DNA from: Chthoniobacteraceae bacterium
GTDB lineage: Bacteria > Verrucomicrobiota > Verrucomicrobiia > Chthoniobacterales > Chthoniobacteraceae
Length of the DNA: 64,000 bases
Assembly: GCA_947471505.1 (NCBI GenBank)
Contig: CANIWM010000001.1
Span: forward strand, 62,001-126,000
Reading direction: 5' to 3'
Of the stretch, positions 37,571-48,800 are shown piece by piece. Position numbers and translations under genes: made by a program. The notes beneath the pieces were generated by a model. That model saw only the letters and a list, made by a program, of their open reading frames with translations, searched no databases and was not told where the DNA came from. Position 1 is the stretch's first letter. Each line of letters starts with the position of its first letter.

Positions 37571-38551
37571 TTATCCGCCGGGGAAGGGATTGGCGGCGAA
37601 GCGGCGCTCGACTTCCGCTCGCGGCACATCATTAGCGACCGGGCGGCAGACGGAGCAGACGAAGAGCAGGAGCGCAGCGGCTAGCCAGATGGTTGCATCG
37701 ACCGCGCCGAGCACGCGGCTCTTTTGCCGGGCGGGTGCGAGGATTCGGCGGACGCGCTGTTCGAGCTTGCCGGGCTGGCGCTGCGCCATCGCGAGGTAGG
37801 CGGCGGCAGCGGTGGGGCGGCGCGTGGCGGCTTGGGCCATCTGCCAAAGGACGGTGGCGTAGGCGGTCGGCGTCACGCCGTGTTCGACGACGAGTTCATC
37901 CACCGCATACTCGCGCTCGACGCAGAGTTGGTTCTGCAAAATCCACGCAAACGGATTGAACCAATGCACGGCGCAAGCGATTCGCCCGAGCGCGTGAATC
38001 CACAAATCGCCCCGCCGAAAATGCCCCAGTTCGTGCAGCAGCACGAGCCTCCGCTGCTCCCGCGTCCAGTGCAGTGCTTCATCGGGAAGGAGCACGGTGC
38101 GGCGGAAAAGGCCCGTCGCACTGGGGATGAAACCGGGGCCCGCGAGGCGAAGGTGCGTCTTCCCCGAGATGCCGAGTGTTACTTGCGCGGCGGCGAGGCA
38201 ATCGGCCCATTCCGCGCCGGGGACCGCGCAAGTTTCGCGCATGAGCGAGCGAATCGCAAACGCCCCGCTCGCCAGCCGTGCGAGGCAGAAGAGCGCGCCG
38301 ACGAGCCAGATCATGCCGAGCCAATTCGCAGACATCACCGGCGCAGCAGCCAGCCCGGCGAACGCGGCAGGTGCGTGGATTTTCACCGGCGCAATAATCG
38401 CGAGCGGCGATACGAGCAGCGCGAAAAATGCCGCCGCCGGGACTGCGCGGCGGATGCGCCCGCGCCACGCGGAAGGGCACGCGAAGACGCACGCAGCCGC
38501 GATTCCGCCCACTGCGAGCGAGCGCAGCAACCAGTCGAATGTGAAGTTCAT
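37571..38551 (-). CDS. M56-family membrane metallopeptidase (BlaR1/MecR1-like)
   Basis: The protein has 326 residues. Several N-terminal membrane spans flank a gluzincin domain with the Zn motif VLLHELGHFRRGD and the downstream EREYAVDELVVEHG. One more C-terminal span follows (ATIWLAAALLLFVCSV). There is no beta-lactam-binding sensor domain after that span, so the protein is shorter than BlaR1/MecR1 and its signal is unknown. Its start overlaps the BlaI-like gene by 4 nt (ATGA). Such pairs work by proteolytic relief of BlaI repression. Confidence 0.9.
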   Translation of the reverse strand: MNFTFDWLLRSLAVGGIAAACVFACPSAWRGRIRRAVPAAAFFALLVSPLAIIAPVKIHAPAAFAGLAAAPVMSANWLGMIWLVGALFCLARLASGAFAIRSLMRETCAVPGAEWADCLAAAQVTLGISGKTHLRLAGPGFIPSATGLFRRTVLLPDEALHWTREQRRLVLLHELGHFRRGDLWIHALGRIACAVHWFNPFAWILQNQLCVEREYAVDELVVEHGVTPTAYATVLWQMAQAATRRPTAAAAYLAMAQRQPGKLEQRVRRILAPARQKSRVLGAVDATIWLAAALLLFVCSVCRPVANDVPRAEVERRFAANPFPGG

Positions 38552-38934
38552 GAGGGCTTCCTTTCGTCAATCATCGCCTTGATGCGTGCCAGCTCGATGT
38601 CGTCCACGTCCTTCGGGTCAATGAGCGTGGCCACCAGCTCGGCGGGGCTGTTATTAAAGAACGTCGAAAGGATGCGCCGGAGCGCGCTCTTGCTGGCCTT
38701 TTCCGGCGATGCGGTGGGCAAATACACGTAGCGCTTGCCCTCGCGTTCGTGGCGCAGATGGCCCTTCGTCACCAGCACCGAGAGCAGCGCGCGGACGGCG
38801 GAATAGCTCGGCGCATCGGAGAGTTGATCGTGGACTTCATTGGCCGACGCGCGAGCTGCGCGCCAGATGATGTCCATGATCTGGCGTTCGCGACGAGAAA
38901 GAGAGTCAGGTTGTTCAGCAGGCACGTCGCACAT
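38548..38934 (-). CDS. BlaI/MecI/CopY-family transcriptional repressor
   Basis: The protein has 128 residues. An N-terminal winged helix-turn-helix (LSRRERQIMDIIWRAARASA, YSAVRALLSVLVTKGHL) and the wing RHEREGKRYVYLP are typical of the family. A C-terminal dimerisation helix region follows (FFNNSPAELVATLI). It represses its own operon, and often a nearby target, until the M56 partner cleaves it. The divergent lipoprotein gene at 39029 is a candidate target across the ~95-bp AT-rich gap, but I could not define a convincing TACA/TGTA operator. Confidence 0.92.
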   Translation of the reverse strand: MCDVPAEQPDSLSRRERQIMDIIWRAARASANEVHDQLSDAPSYSAVRALLSVLVTKGHLRHEREGKRYVYLPTASPEKASKSALRRILSTFFNNSPAELVATLIDPKDVDDIELARIKAMIDERKPS

Positions 38935-39028
38935 CTTGCGCAGGAAAATCGCAACGTCAAAAAGAAAGTGCAGTTTTTTTAGCAGAAAGTTCTTGCGCCG
39001 TCGCCATGAAGTGCTGTATTTCTAGCAT

Positions 39029-39736
39029 ATGAACCTCAAGACCGCACTAACACTCACTCTCACCGCCACCGCACTCCTCACGGGATGCTCGTCCTACGTC
39101 AACACGCCGAACGTCAAAGCCGCTCGCGCCCAAAAGCAGGAAGCGTTTTCCCACACGCTCATCTCGCGGGCCTACAACGCGAAACCGACCATCACTTTCC
39201 CCGCCACCATCGCCATCGCGCCGCAAGGCTCGGACGCCCTCACGCAGCTCCGCGCACTCGACGCGCTCGGCAAACTGGACTCGCTGAAACGCCTCCCCGA
39301 TCTGCGCGGGCTGCCGCTCGTCTCGGGCCTCGTCGAGAGCGACATCGAGCATCCCGATGCCGCGAAAGTCGCCGACCTCCGCCTCCGCGAAGCCGCCGCA
39401 CGACTGCACGCCGACGCCGTGCTCATCATGTCCATCGAGACCAACGCCACGGACGGCCAAATTTTCTCGCCGCTCACCGTCGCCACGCTCGGGCTCTTCC
39501 CGAACAACCGCTATGAAATCATCGCCACCGGACTCCTCGCGCTCGTGGATACACGCACCGGCTACGTCTATGGCACGCTGGAAAAAAGTGCGGCCAAGTC
39601 CGGCATCGTCATGGTCGCCGGGAGCGACGGTTCCTTGGAGCGGCGCAAACACCAAGCCCAGCGCGAAGCGATGGAAAAACTCCTGAGCGAAGTCCCCTCG
39701 TTCTGGCAATCCGTCGTCTCCACGCACCGGAAGTAG
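39029..39736 (+). CDS. Lipoprotein of unknown function
   Basis: The protein has 235 residues. The N-terminus is a lipoprotein signal with lipobox LLTGC (Cys near residue 20) followed by SSY, and the mature part is soluble. Segments such as ITFPATIAIAPQGSD, LHADAVLIMSIETNATDG and GYVYGTLEKSA recall rhombotarget/CsgG-like lipoproteins of unknown role, but the match is weak. It starts divergently from the BlaI-like gene, is followed by two more lipoprotein genes on the same strand, and may be controlled by BlaI. Confidence 0.75.
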   Translation: MNLKTALTLTLTATALLTGCSSYVNTPNVKAARAQKQEAFSHTLISRAYNAKPTITFPATIAIAPQGSDALTQLRALDALGKLDSLKRLPDLRGLPLVSGLVESDIEHPDAAKVADLRLREAAARLHADAVLIMSIETNATDGQIFSPLTVATLGLFPNNRYEIIATGLLALVDTRTGYVYGTLEKSAAKSGIVMVAGSDGSLERRKHQAQREAMEKLLSEVPSFWQSVVSTHRK

Positions 39737-39773
39737 CTGTGCAACGCGCCCTCGCGCTGCTACCCGACCGCAC

Positions 39774-40544
39774 ATGAAAAACGTCATCTTTGCCACCGTC
39801 GCACTTTTTCTCGCTGCCTGTTCGACTCGCACTTCGCCGACCACGCGCGAGCCGCACCTCGTACAGACCCACGGCGAGCGCCCCGGCATCGGCACCACAT
39901 GGGCCGAGCAGCGCGAATCGTGGGTGGAAAAAGCCAACTTCGTCCGTGGCTGGACGGAGCGCCCCGGCGGCACCGGCATCCTTTATTACAACGACAACGA
40001 AGGCGTGGACGCCATGCTCGACTACCTCGGCGGCCAGTCCCAACGCCGCACCGGACTTTACCCCACGGCGAACGGCCTCGTGAGCATCGGCGTGCGCGAC
40101 AAGGACGGACAGTGGTTCGCCGGGCACGAGCTGAAGGGCAAACGCTTCGTCGTCGGCATCACCGGCGAGCGCTACGAGCTCGTGGTGAAAAACGAAACCG
40201 ATAAACGCCTCGAAGTCGTCCTCAGCGTGGATGGCATCGACGTGCTCGACGGCAAAAGCGGCAGCACCAAGAAGCGTGGCTACATCGTCGAAGCCGAAGA
40301 AACCCTCGCCGTGGATGGCTTCCGCACGAGCGACGCCAGCGTTGCCGCGTTCCGCTTTGGCAGCGTGCCCGAGAGCTACGTGAATTTGAAAAAGCGCGGC
40401 ACCGCGAACGTCGGAGTTTTCGGCGTAGCTGTCTTCCAGGAACGCATCGGCGCAACCGCCCGCGAGACCGACTCCGCCTTCCGCAAAGTGAACGAACGCC
40501 CCGCGCCCACAGGCCGCGCTTTTGCCACACCGCCCGACGCGTAA
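39774..40544 (+). CDS. Lipoprotein of unknown function
   Basis: The protein has 256 residues. The lipobox FLAAC lies at about residue 16 after a short leader (KNVIFATVALFLAACS). The mature region looks beta-rich: GLVSIGVRDKDGQWFAGHE, YELVVKNETDKRLEVVLSVDG and RGYIVEAEETLAVDGF. This suggests an immunoglobulin-like or jelly-roll fold. I do not recognise a named family. It is 37 bp downstream of the first lipoprotein gene and 39 bp upstream of the 41-residue lipoprotein, so the three probably form one unit. Confidence 0.75.
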   Translation: MKNVIFATVALFLAACSTRTSPTTREPHLVQTHGERPGIGTTWAEQRESWVEKANFVRGWTERPGGTGILYYNDNEGVDAMLDYLGGQSQRRTGLYPTANGLVSIGVRDKDGQWFAGHELKGKRFVVGITGERYELVVKNETDKRLEVVLSVDGIDVLDGKSGSTKKRGYIVEAEETLAVDGFRTSDASVAAFRFGSVPESYVNLKKRGTANVGVFGVAVFQERIGATARETDSAFRKVNERPAPTGRAFATPPDA

Positions 40545-40583
40545 AACCATTTCTCCAGAACGAAACAAACAACAAAAACAAAC

Positions 40584-40709
40584 ATGAAAAACACCATCCA
40601 AATCCTAGTCGCCGCCTTCGCGGTGATCGTCGTAACCGCCTGCTCCACGAGCCAGCCCGTCAAAGTCGTAAAGCACGACGGCAAAGCCTACGTGCCAAGC
40701 GGTAAGTAA
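40584..40709 (+). CDS. 41-residue small lipoprotein
   Basis: This short ORF runs ATG 40584 to TAA 40707-40709. It has a clear lipoprotein leader (KNTIQILVAAFAVIVVTAC) with Cys20 as the lipidation site. A 21-residue mature tail rich in Lys follows (STSQPVKVVKHDGKAYV). An A-rich leader (AAACAACAAAAACAAAC) precedes the ATG. Its leader closely resembles that of the preceding lipoprotein. Small lipoproteins of this kind are easily missed in annotation; the function is unknown. Confidence 0.65.
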   Translation: MKNTIQILVAAFAVIVVTACSTSQPVKVVKHDGKAYVPSGK

Positions 40710-40813
40710 GTAGCACCCGACCGTCCAAGGAGCGCGCCCTTGGATGGAAGGATGCACGGATAGTTGTTCTGCGCTTGCCTCGTAGGGCGGGTCGCGGCGA
40801 CAAGGGGCGGCTA

Positions 40814-42781
40814 ATGTTGACTCTTTCTGCTGTTTCCAAAAGCTACGCTGGCCGCGTTTTGTTTCGTGATGTCTCTTTGCAAGTAAATCGTGGGGACCGG
40901 TTGGGGCTGGTCGGGGCGAATGGCGCGGGGAAAACGACGCTCTTCTCGCTCATCCTCGGCGAATCGTCGCCGGATGAAGGCCGCATCAGCATGGAGCGAG
41001 GGATAACCTTCGGCTATCTGCCGCAGGAAAGTGCGCCGGTGGACGATGAGACGGTGCTGGATTTGGCCATCGCGATTTCGCCGGAGTTGACTCATGCGCG
41101 GAAAGTGATCCGCCGCTGCGAGGCGGCGGGCGATCTGGAGTCGCACGAATACCACGAGGCGCTGGCGGAGTTTGCCGAGAATGATGGGCACGCGGTGACC
41201 GCGCGGGGGAAGCGCATCCTCTCTGGATTGGCGTTTCGGGATAGTGATTTTCAACGTCCGGCTAAAGGGTTGAGTGGTGGTTGGATCATGCGGGCGCACC
41301 TTGCGCGACTGCTTACGCAAGAGCCGGATTTGCTATTGCTGGACGAGCCGACGAACCATCTCGACCTTGAATCGCTCGTGTGGTTCCGCGAGCATCTGCG
41401 CAATTACTCGGGCGCAATCGTGATGATTTCGCACGACCGGGATTTTCTCAATGAACTCGTCGGCTGGATCGTAGAAATCGCCCGCGCCCGGCTGACGCGG
41501 TATCGCGGGACGTATGATGATTACCTCGTGGAGAAAGTGGCGCGCGACCAGCAGCACGCGGCGGCTTACGAAAACCAGCAGCGGGAAATCGGGCGGCTGC
41601 AAGACTTCGCAGATCGCTTCCGAGCAAAGGCCAGCAAGGCTTCGCAAGCCCAGAGCAAGCTGAAGCAAATCGAGCGCATGGACATCATCGATGCGCCGCT
41701 CAACGCGGAATCCACGGTGAAGTTCCGCTTTCCCCAGCCACCGCGCAGCGGGCACCGCGTCATCACGCTCAAAAACATCGATCACGCCTACAAGCTCCCG
41801 GAAGGCGGCGAACTCGTCGTTTATAAGGGGCTGAACTTCGAGGCCGAGCGCGGCCAGCGCACGGTGCTCGTGGGGCCCAACGGCGCCGGAAAAAGCACGC
41901 TGCTCAAGCTGCTGGCAGGCGTTCTGGCTGCGCAACACGGCGAGACAATCCTCGGGCACAATGTCGTGAGCGGATACTTCGCACAGCAGCGCGTGGAAGT
42001 GCTGAACCCGCGACACACCGTGCTGGAGTCCGCGCAGGATTTGGCGAATCGCCCCGGCGAACAAACGGCGCGCACCATCCTCGGCTCGTTCTTGTTTCGA
42101 GGCGACGATGTGTTCAAACCCGTCGCTGTCCTCAGTGGCGGCGAGAAGTCCCGACTGGCACTCGCCCGGCTGCTCCTCGCGCCGCCGAACTTGCTCCTCA
42201 TGGACGAGCCCACGACGCATCTCGACATCCCAAGCATCGATGCGCTCATCGGCGCGTTGGAGCAGTATGAGGGGACACTGATTTTCATCAGCCACGACGT
42301 TCACTTTATCCGTCGCCTCGCGCAGCAAGTCCTGCACATCAGCGCGGGGAAGCTCACGCCATACGCGGGCAACTACGATTACTACCTCGATAAATCGAAC
42401 GCGACTTCCGAGAAAGCCGGGCTCGTCGCTGGCAAGCAGCTCCAAAATTTCCAGCCCAAGACGGATAAGGAGACGATCGACAAAAGCGGCATGGGAATGC
42501 GCGAGATGAAACAGGCCCGCCGAGCCGAAGCCGAAGCGCGCAAAGCCGTCGCGAAGGCAAGGCGTGATCAGGAAAAAATCGTGTCGGACCTAGAGTTTCG
42601 CATCAACGGGCTGGAAGTGCAGCAGCAGCAAATCACCGAAGCCATGCAAGACCCCACCGCCCACTCCTCCGGCGGAAATGCCAGCGACCTCAGCCGCAAC
42701 CTCACCCGCGTGCAGACAGAACTCGTGATGCTCAGCGCAGAGTGGGAAGCAGAGTCGGAGAAGCTGAACGCGATGGTGTAA
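40814..42781 (+). CDS. ABC-F family ATPase (duplicated ABC domains, no TM)
   Basis: From ATG 40814, with a GGGGCGG stretch just upstream, the protein has 655 residues. ABC1 has GANGAGKTT, GLSGGWIMRAHLARLL and LLLLDEPTNHLD. A linker rich in Arg/Lys/Gln (about 240-310) matches the ABC-F P-site tRNA-interaction motif. ABC2 has GPNGAGKST, LSGGEKSRLALARLLL and LLMDEPTTHLD. The C-terminus is a coiled coil (ARRAEAEARKAVAKARRDQE). ABC-F proteins act on ribosomes in translation or antibiotic protection rather than transport. It resembles the housekeeping Uup/YheS-type members more than the resistance members. Confidence 0.93.
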   Translation: MLTLSAVSKSYAGRVLFRDVSLQVNRGDRLGLVGANGAGKTTLFSLILGESSPDEGRISMERGITFGYLPQESAPVDDETVLDLAIAISPELTHARKVIRRCEAAGDLESHEYHEALAEFAENDGHAVTARGKRILSGLAFRDSDFQRPAKGLSGGWIMRAHLARLLTQEPDLLLLDEPTNHLDLESLVWFREHLRNYSGAIVMISHDRDFLNELVGWIVEIARARLTRYRGTYDDYLVEKVARDQQHAAAYENQQREIGRLQDFADRFRAKASKASQAQSKLKQIERMDIIDAPLNAESTVKFRFPQPPRSGHRVITLKNIDHAYKLPEGGELVVYKGLNFEAERGQRTVLVGPNGAGKSTLLKLLAGVLAAQHGETILGHNVVSGYFAQQRVEVLNPRHTVLESAQDLANRPGEQTARTILGSFLFRGDDVFKPVAVLSGGEKSRLALARLLLAPPNLLLMDEPTTHLDIPSIDALIGALEQYEGTLIFISHDVHFIRRLAQQVLHISAGKLTPYAGNYDYYLDKSNATSEKAGLVAGKQLQNFQPKTDKETIDKSGMGMREMKQARRAEAEARKAVAKARRDQEKIVSDLEFRINGLEVQQQQITEAMQDPTAHSSGGNASDLSRNLTRVQTELVMLSAEWEAESEKLNAMV

Positions 42782-42865
42782 GCCGAAGGTGTGGCCATCC
42801 TAGCTCCTGGTCGCCTGCGCAAGCGGGCAGTGGAGTTGTTTGCCGGACGATTTGCGCCCGCGTTT

Positions 42866-45800
42866 TCACGGCACGCGCAATTTCCCGCGAAGGAAGCCGT
42901 TGGTACTGCTCATCGGCGTGGTGCAGCGGAGGGTGATGCGTTCGTTGCCTCCGGGGAGGATGGTGCGGGTGGTGATTTCGTAGGTGGTGCCGACGGGGGC
43001 CCATGTGCCGGTAAGCGTGGCGACGCTTTCGAGCGTCCAGTCGGCGTCGGCGAGTGGGTTGCGCTCAAGGGTGAAGTTCATCGTGCGCTGGCCGACGACG
43101 AGTTCGCTGCCGGCCACGGGTAGGGCTCCGGTGCCGATGGCGTAGGCGAGGAGTTGCGCTTGCGTCGGTGCGACCGGTGCCGTGATGGCGTCGCTGCTGC
43201 CGGGGTTCCCGTTTGCGGTTGCGCTGGCGCGCCAGTGGAGCGGGTCGTTGGCGTCGGGATTCGTGAGCGGGGCGATGAGGACGAGCGAGGGGCCGGTGCC
43301 ATCGGGGCTGGCGGGCCATTTTACGCTGCCGCTGTCGTTGTACGAGACGCGGGAAATGTCGGCTGCGCTGGCGCTGATGAGGGCGATTTCTTCGCCGCCG
43401 TTGCTGAGGAAGTTATCCCCGGCAACGTAGTAGTGCGCGAGCGCGGTGACGCCGGGATAGCGCGCGGTGAATGCGGAATTGTTGCGCGGGACGACGGCGT
43501 AAGCTCCGGCGGCGAGCGTGGTGTTTGCGAAGGTGTAGTCTATTCCGCCAACGAAGCGGCAGCCTGCGAGGCTGACCGTCTGTGCGCTGATGTTGCGGAG
43601 CTCGATGAACTCGAATTCGTCGTTGTCCGATGATGCGGAGATCTCGCCGCCGACGGGGTTGGCGGGGTTGTAGTGAATCTCGGAGATGACGAGATTCCCC
43701 GCTGCCGCGGAGATAGTGCCGCCGGTGCCCGTGATGGTGATGGTGTCGGTGCCGACGAGGTTGCCGTGGTAGTCGAACGCCTGAAGCGTGAGCGTCTGCG
43801 CGCCGGGTGCGACGGGGACGGTGGCCTGCCAGCCGGTGGCGGTGTTCCATGTGACGGGGAGGGTGAGGGCTCCGTTTTGGATGACGATATTGCGGACGTT
43901 CACCCAGCCGTTGCCGGTGATGGTGGCGCTGCTGCCGCTGGTGCTAAAATCGGCGGTGGTGATATCGAACGTGGTGGGCGGGTAGGCCGTGTTGATCTGC
44001 GACTGAACGAATGCGACGCGGGCATCGACGTAGCTGGTGATTTCGCCCCAGTTGCCGCCAGCGGTGCTGAATGTCGGGTAGTGCGTGATCCACGAGGAGA
44101 GGTAGGTGCTGTTAAAGCTCGTGGCGATGATGTCCTGGAGGTGCTGGTAGTAGAGCCGCTGGTTGGCCGGACTGGCGTTGGTGATGCGGGCGATGTCGGC
44201 GTTGATGATGAGGGCGTCGTTGCTCGGCGCGGTCTGGAAATCGAGGTCCCACGGCAGGAAGAGCATCCGGCCATCGACACGCGAGTAGAGCTTCAAGTTG
44301 TGCCACGCGCCGCTGGTGGTGATGTAGTTATCCTGGATGCCGCCGAGGGCGAGCGCGGCTGCGGTGCGGAGCCACTGGTCCACGTCGATGGTGTTGGGCA
44401 GGGCGGTGTTGAAAGCAGGATCGCCGACGGGGATGCGGTAGGTCTGGTTCAGCTCCAACATGCCGGAGTAGTCGTCGGCTGTCCGCGCGCTGCCGAGGAG
44501 GAAGTTCCAGCGGAATGCTTCCTTGTCGGCGGTCGTGTAGCTCTCAAACTCGACGCCCTGCACGTTGTCGGGGCTTGGAAGTTTCGCGCCCTCCGGTCCG
44601 CCGCCGACGGTGGTCGTGGGGTAGTAGATGAGCTCGTATTTGAACGAGGACTGGGATGCGCCGTTTTCAAACGAGCTGTCGGCCCATACGTCGTTGAACT
44701 CCGCCATGGTGAGGATCGCGGAGCCGTTGTGTCCGCTGCGTGGAGCGATGACAAAGCCCATGTCGTTCCACATCGAAGGCACGCCGCCGGCGCGCTGCAT
44801 GAAATGCCAGGTGATGATTTCCGAATGGCCGAATCCGCTGCCGGTTGTGCCGCGTCCGTAGCCGGAGCGGTCGAGATTGATCGAAGTGTGCGCGCCGCGG
44901 AACGGCTGCATCGGGTCGAAGTTGATCGCGAAGCCGAGGCGGATGTCGGCGGGACGTCCGCGCTCGGAGGATTTGAGGCGCACGCTTGCGTCGTAGAAGA
45001 CCTCGCTCTCGCGATAGACGATGGTGCAGGGGAGGAAGTCGTTGCTCATGCAGTTCGTGGGGTCGTGCATGAAGTTTGCGTCCGCCGTGAGCATCAAAAT
45101 GCGCACGCCGTGTGCGGCGGTCGTGGGCACGGTGCCGTCGGCCCAGCGGATCATCGCGCGGGAATTTGCGCCGGCTGCCGGGAACGTGGACACGGTGGTG
45201 CCGTCGGTCGCTTCGACGTAAAACTGTCCGAGCGAACCGGCGACCTGCCCGGGGATCGTTCCTTCGTAGCGGTCGCCGACGAGCGTCATCGCCACGGTGT
45301 TAAACGCAACGGAGCCATCGAGCCGCCATTTCAGCGAGACACCGGCGACGCCCTGCGGGTCGGCGGCCTTTACGCTCACCGTCACCGACGCCGACGCCTG
45401 CGGGAGCACGGGCGAATGCGACAGAGCTGTAAACGTCGGCCCTGCGAGCGCGACGAAGCGGCTGTTCTGCGCGCCCGGTGTGCCGTTGTTTTGCGGCATC
45501 GGCAGCAGACTGGTGCGTGCGAGACGGTTGAAATAGAGCCGCGAGTTTAAGCGCGGCGAACCGCTGAGCCACCGGGCGCGGAAGGAAACCTCGTAGCTGT
45601 TTCCGCTGTTGAGCGTCACGTAGCTCGCGCCGTTTTTCAGCGTGGTTTCGAGGTGATTGTGCATGTGCTCGGTCGCGCTGGTGGCGACGACTTTGAGCAC
45701 TTTGTTGCCGGGCGATGATGGATCGTCCACGACCACGGTGCGGCCGTGGCTGCCGTGGTTGCCAATGTTTCTCCATGCGGTCGCGGTGCCTGCGGAGAAG

Positions 45801-48800
45801 TTGCCATTTTGAATGAGCTGCGCGTTGCCGTTGGTGACGTTTTTGACGCTCACATCGTCGATCATGCACTCGCCAGAATTGAGCAAGCCCATGACGAGTT
45901 CGTTGTATTGAATCGGGTCATTGCTGCCCGGAGGTGGCGCGCCGGAGCCGGAGTAGGTGAATGTCTGCCAGCTCGATTTGCTGGTTTCATCGGACGCGGC
46001 CCACGCTTCGGGAACGCTGTTGTCCATGCCGGGATTGCGCAGTTCCAGACTGCCGCCGCCGCCGTCGGCGCGTTCGTCCCAGCGTCCGCCTTCGTAGTAA
46101 TGAACCTCGTTCACGGCGTTGTCGTTTGCGTCTTCGAGAGTGATGCGATCGTCGCTATTTGAAAGCGAGCCGCTGAGCGGACCCGCCACGGTGATGCCGG
46201 GGAACTTCGCAAGCAGTGCGGGCGCGTTGTTGGAAACGACGAGATAACCGCCTGCGGGAATCGTCGTTCCAGCGGTGAAGTCGAAGCTCGGGCCGCCGCG
46301 CAGCTTCCAGCCGGTGAGAGTCACCGTCGAAGCGCTCTTATTATAAAGCTCGATCCACTCCTCCGGATTCGGCGTCGAGCCCGTCGGGAGAAAGACGGGC
46401 GCGTGGTTGTACATGATTTCGTTGATCACAATGCTGTCCGGGATGCTGAATGTGTTCGCAGTTCCCGCAGTCGCGGCACTCGGCGTGCGCCAGCGACCGG
46501 AAGCGTCGCGGGCTTGTGCGGCGTTTTTGATCACCGCGCCTTCCACACTCGCGCCCGGCGCGGAGAGGAAGAGCTTCGCGCCATCCGGCGGACGCCATCC
46601 GAGCGTCGTCTGGTCGATTGAAAGCAATGCGCCCGCTGCGACAGAACCGGTGAGCGAATACGTCGTGCCCGTCGAACTGCTGAGCGTCCAGCCGGTGAGA
46701 TTCACCGCCGAACTGCTCGTGTTACGAAGCTCGACGAACCACGTTCCGGCTGTGGCGCCGGCGATTTCGTTGAGCTGCAATGGAATCGTGAAATTTAGCG
46801 CGACAGGCGTCTCGATCATGTCGAGCTGCGCCATGAGGAATGCGTCCGCAGTCCCCGATGGATGCTGGTGCAGCTCTACCGCGAGGACATTGGTCCCTGC
46901 AACGACTGAGGAAGCTGGGATCTCGATGCTGCCGCTGAATTTCGGATACACGACATTCGTGTCCGCCGGAGTAGTGCTGGTCGGCGTTCCGGTGATGTTT
47001 GTGCGATAGACCTCGACGCCGTTGAGGTAGAAGACTGCGCCGTCGTCCACGAGATGGGTGAGCAGCAGCCGGTATGCGGAAGTGCCCGCACCGGAGTTCG
47101 TAAACGTCTTTCGGAAATATGTCGTTGTGGGATTGCTTGCGAGCGCAGTTTTTGCGAGCAGCGGCTGTGCGGTGGCGTCCCATTTCACGCGGAATCCACC
47201 GGGGTTTGCGCCGGGTCCGGCATTCGTCCATGCGAAGTCGAGCGTGTTCGCGCCGTTGGCGAATCCGGTGATCGCAATCGGGCCATTGAACGCACCGAAG
47301 CCGCCGCCGGAAATTCCTTTCGAGACGCCGTTGAGTAGCACGCTGTCGAGCGAGTTGTCGGCGGCGTAGTAAAGCTGCACGTCGAATGTGCCCGGCTGCC
47401 ACGCGCTGAAATCCGCCGTCGTGCGCCACGTCCATGTGCCCGCAGCGACGTTATCCGTTCCGTTTGCGGTGATGCTGGTCCAGCTCGAAACGCTGTCGGG
47501 ACCGAACCACGCGGGGTGTCCGTTTTGCACGACGGCCGGGATGCCGTTGGTCACGTTCGTGTAGTGAAGGTCGTTCGTGCCCGCCGTCGCGATTGCGCCG
47601 GTATTGGTCACGCCGGTGTTGAAAAGCGTCGAGATTTTCTCACGCAGCGCGACCGGCGTCGGCGTGCCGAGCACGCCCTCTTTGTAAAACTTCACCTCGC
47701 TGAGCCCCACGAAATTATTGTCGCTTCCGTGGCTGCTCAGGATGTTGAAGCGCACGTAGCGGATGCCCGTCGCCGCGATCTCAAAGTGCTGCCCCGGCTC
47801 CGTCGCAAGGCCGCTCGCACGGATGAAATCCACAGTCGCGACCGTGGTGAACGGCCCGCCTGCAGCAGTCGAAGTCTGCACCTGCACTTGGTTTGCTCCG
47901 CGCGTTGCTAGGTTCAATTCGTTGTAGTTCCAGACGTGGAACGAAGTCAGATTCACGATTGCGCCGAGGTCGAATGTGATGTCTGCCGGGAGTGGATCAT
48001 ATGGCGTGGCAAAGTTCCCGTTTGAGAGCCACATCGTTCCTTCAGGCGTCGTCCCGTGAGTCTGGCCGGAGATTCCGGAGCCGTTCACGGTATTTGCCGC
48101 ACCGCGCGTGAAGCCAGTTGTGAGTTCCGAGGAGAATCCAGAGACGCTCGCCGTAGCGTCCACTTGGACGGGAAGGGCCGCGGCGACTTCGTTGCTGAAC
48201 GCGTAGTGATGCCACGTGCCCGAATCAATCGGCGTGAAATCAAACGCGAACGTCCCGTTGCCGCTTGCCGTGTAATGATACTTCACGATGAGGCCGTTGC
48301 CGGAGCGCGTCGCGTTTTCATCCACGATGTGCCCGATGCCCGTATCGCTCGGCGTGATGAGATTGCGACGGACTGGCGGGTCGCCAAATCCCGTGCCGTA
48401 AAACGTGGCGACGTAGGTTTGGTTTGGCGTAAGGTTCGAGAGTTCGATGCGCGATTTGCCGTTGAACGAATTGCCGTAGAGAAACTCCTGGCAAAGCTGA
48501 AAGCTGCCAGTTCCTGCGGGTAGAGCATTCGCGCCCTGCCCGCTGCCGTTGTTGTTGAATTGGTTCGTTGCGCCGAGCAGCACCCAGTTTGCTCCGCTCG
48601 TCACGCCCGTGCCGGGGGAATCAAACGTCACTCCATTGATCGCCGTGTATGCGCCCGCGCGGTTGAGGCCGATTTTGTGCGTGTAGCTTTTGCCGCTCGA
48701 AATGTCCGAAGTCGCATCATTCGTCCAGGGCTTCACCGTCCAGATTCCGCCAGCGACTTGCGCCGGGCCATCCATGTAAAGCTGCGGGTTCCCGAAGTGG

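Noticed and set aside
38935-39028. BlaI operator between the BlaI gene and the first lipoprotein gene
   Set aside because: The gap is AT-rich but I found no clear TACA-N-TGTA dyad, so no site is annotated.
43673-45550. 625-codon plus-strand open frame inside the LTD/CotH gene
   Set aside because: Antisense to recognisable LTD and CotH segments; no signal, motifs or start site of its own.
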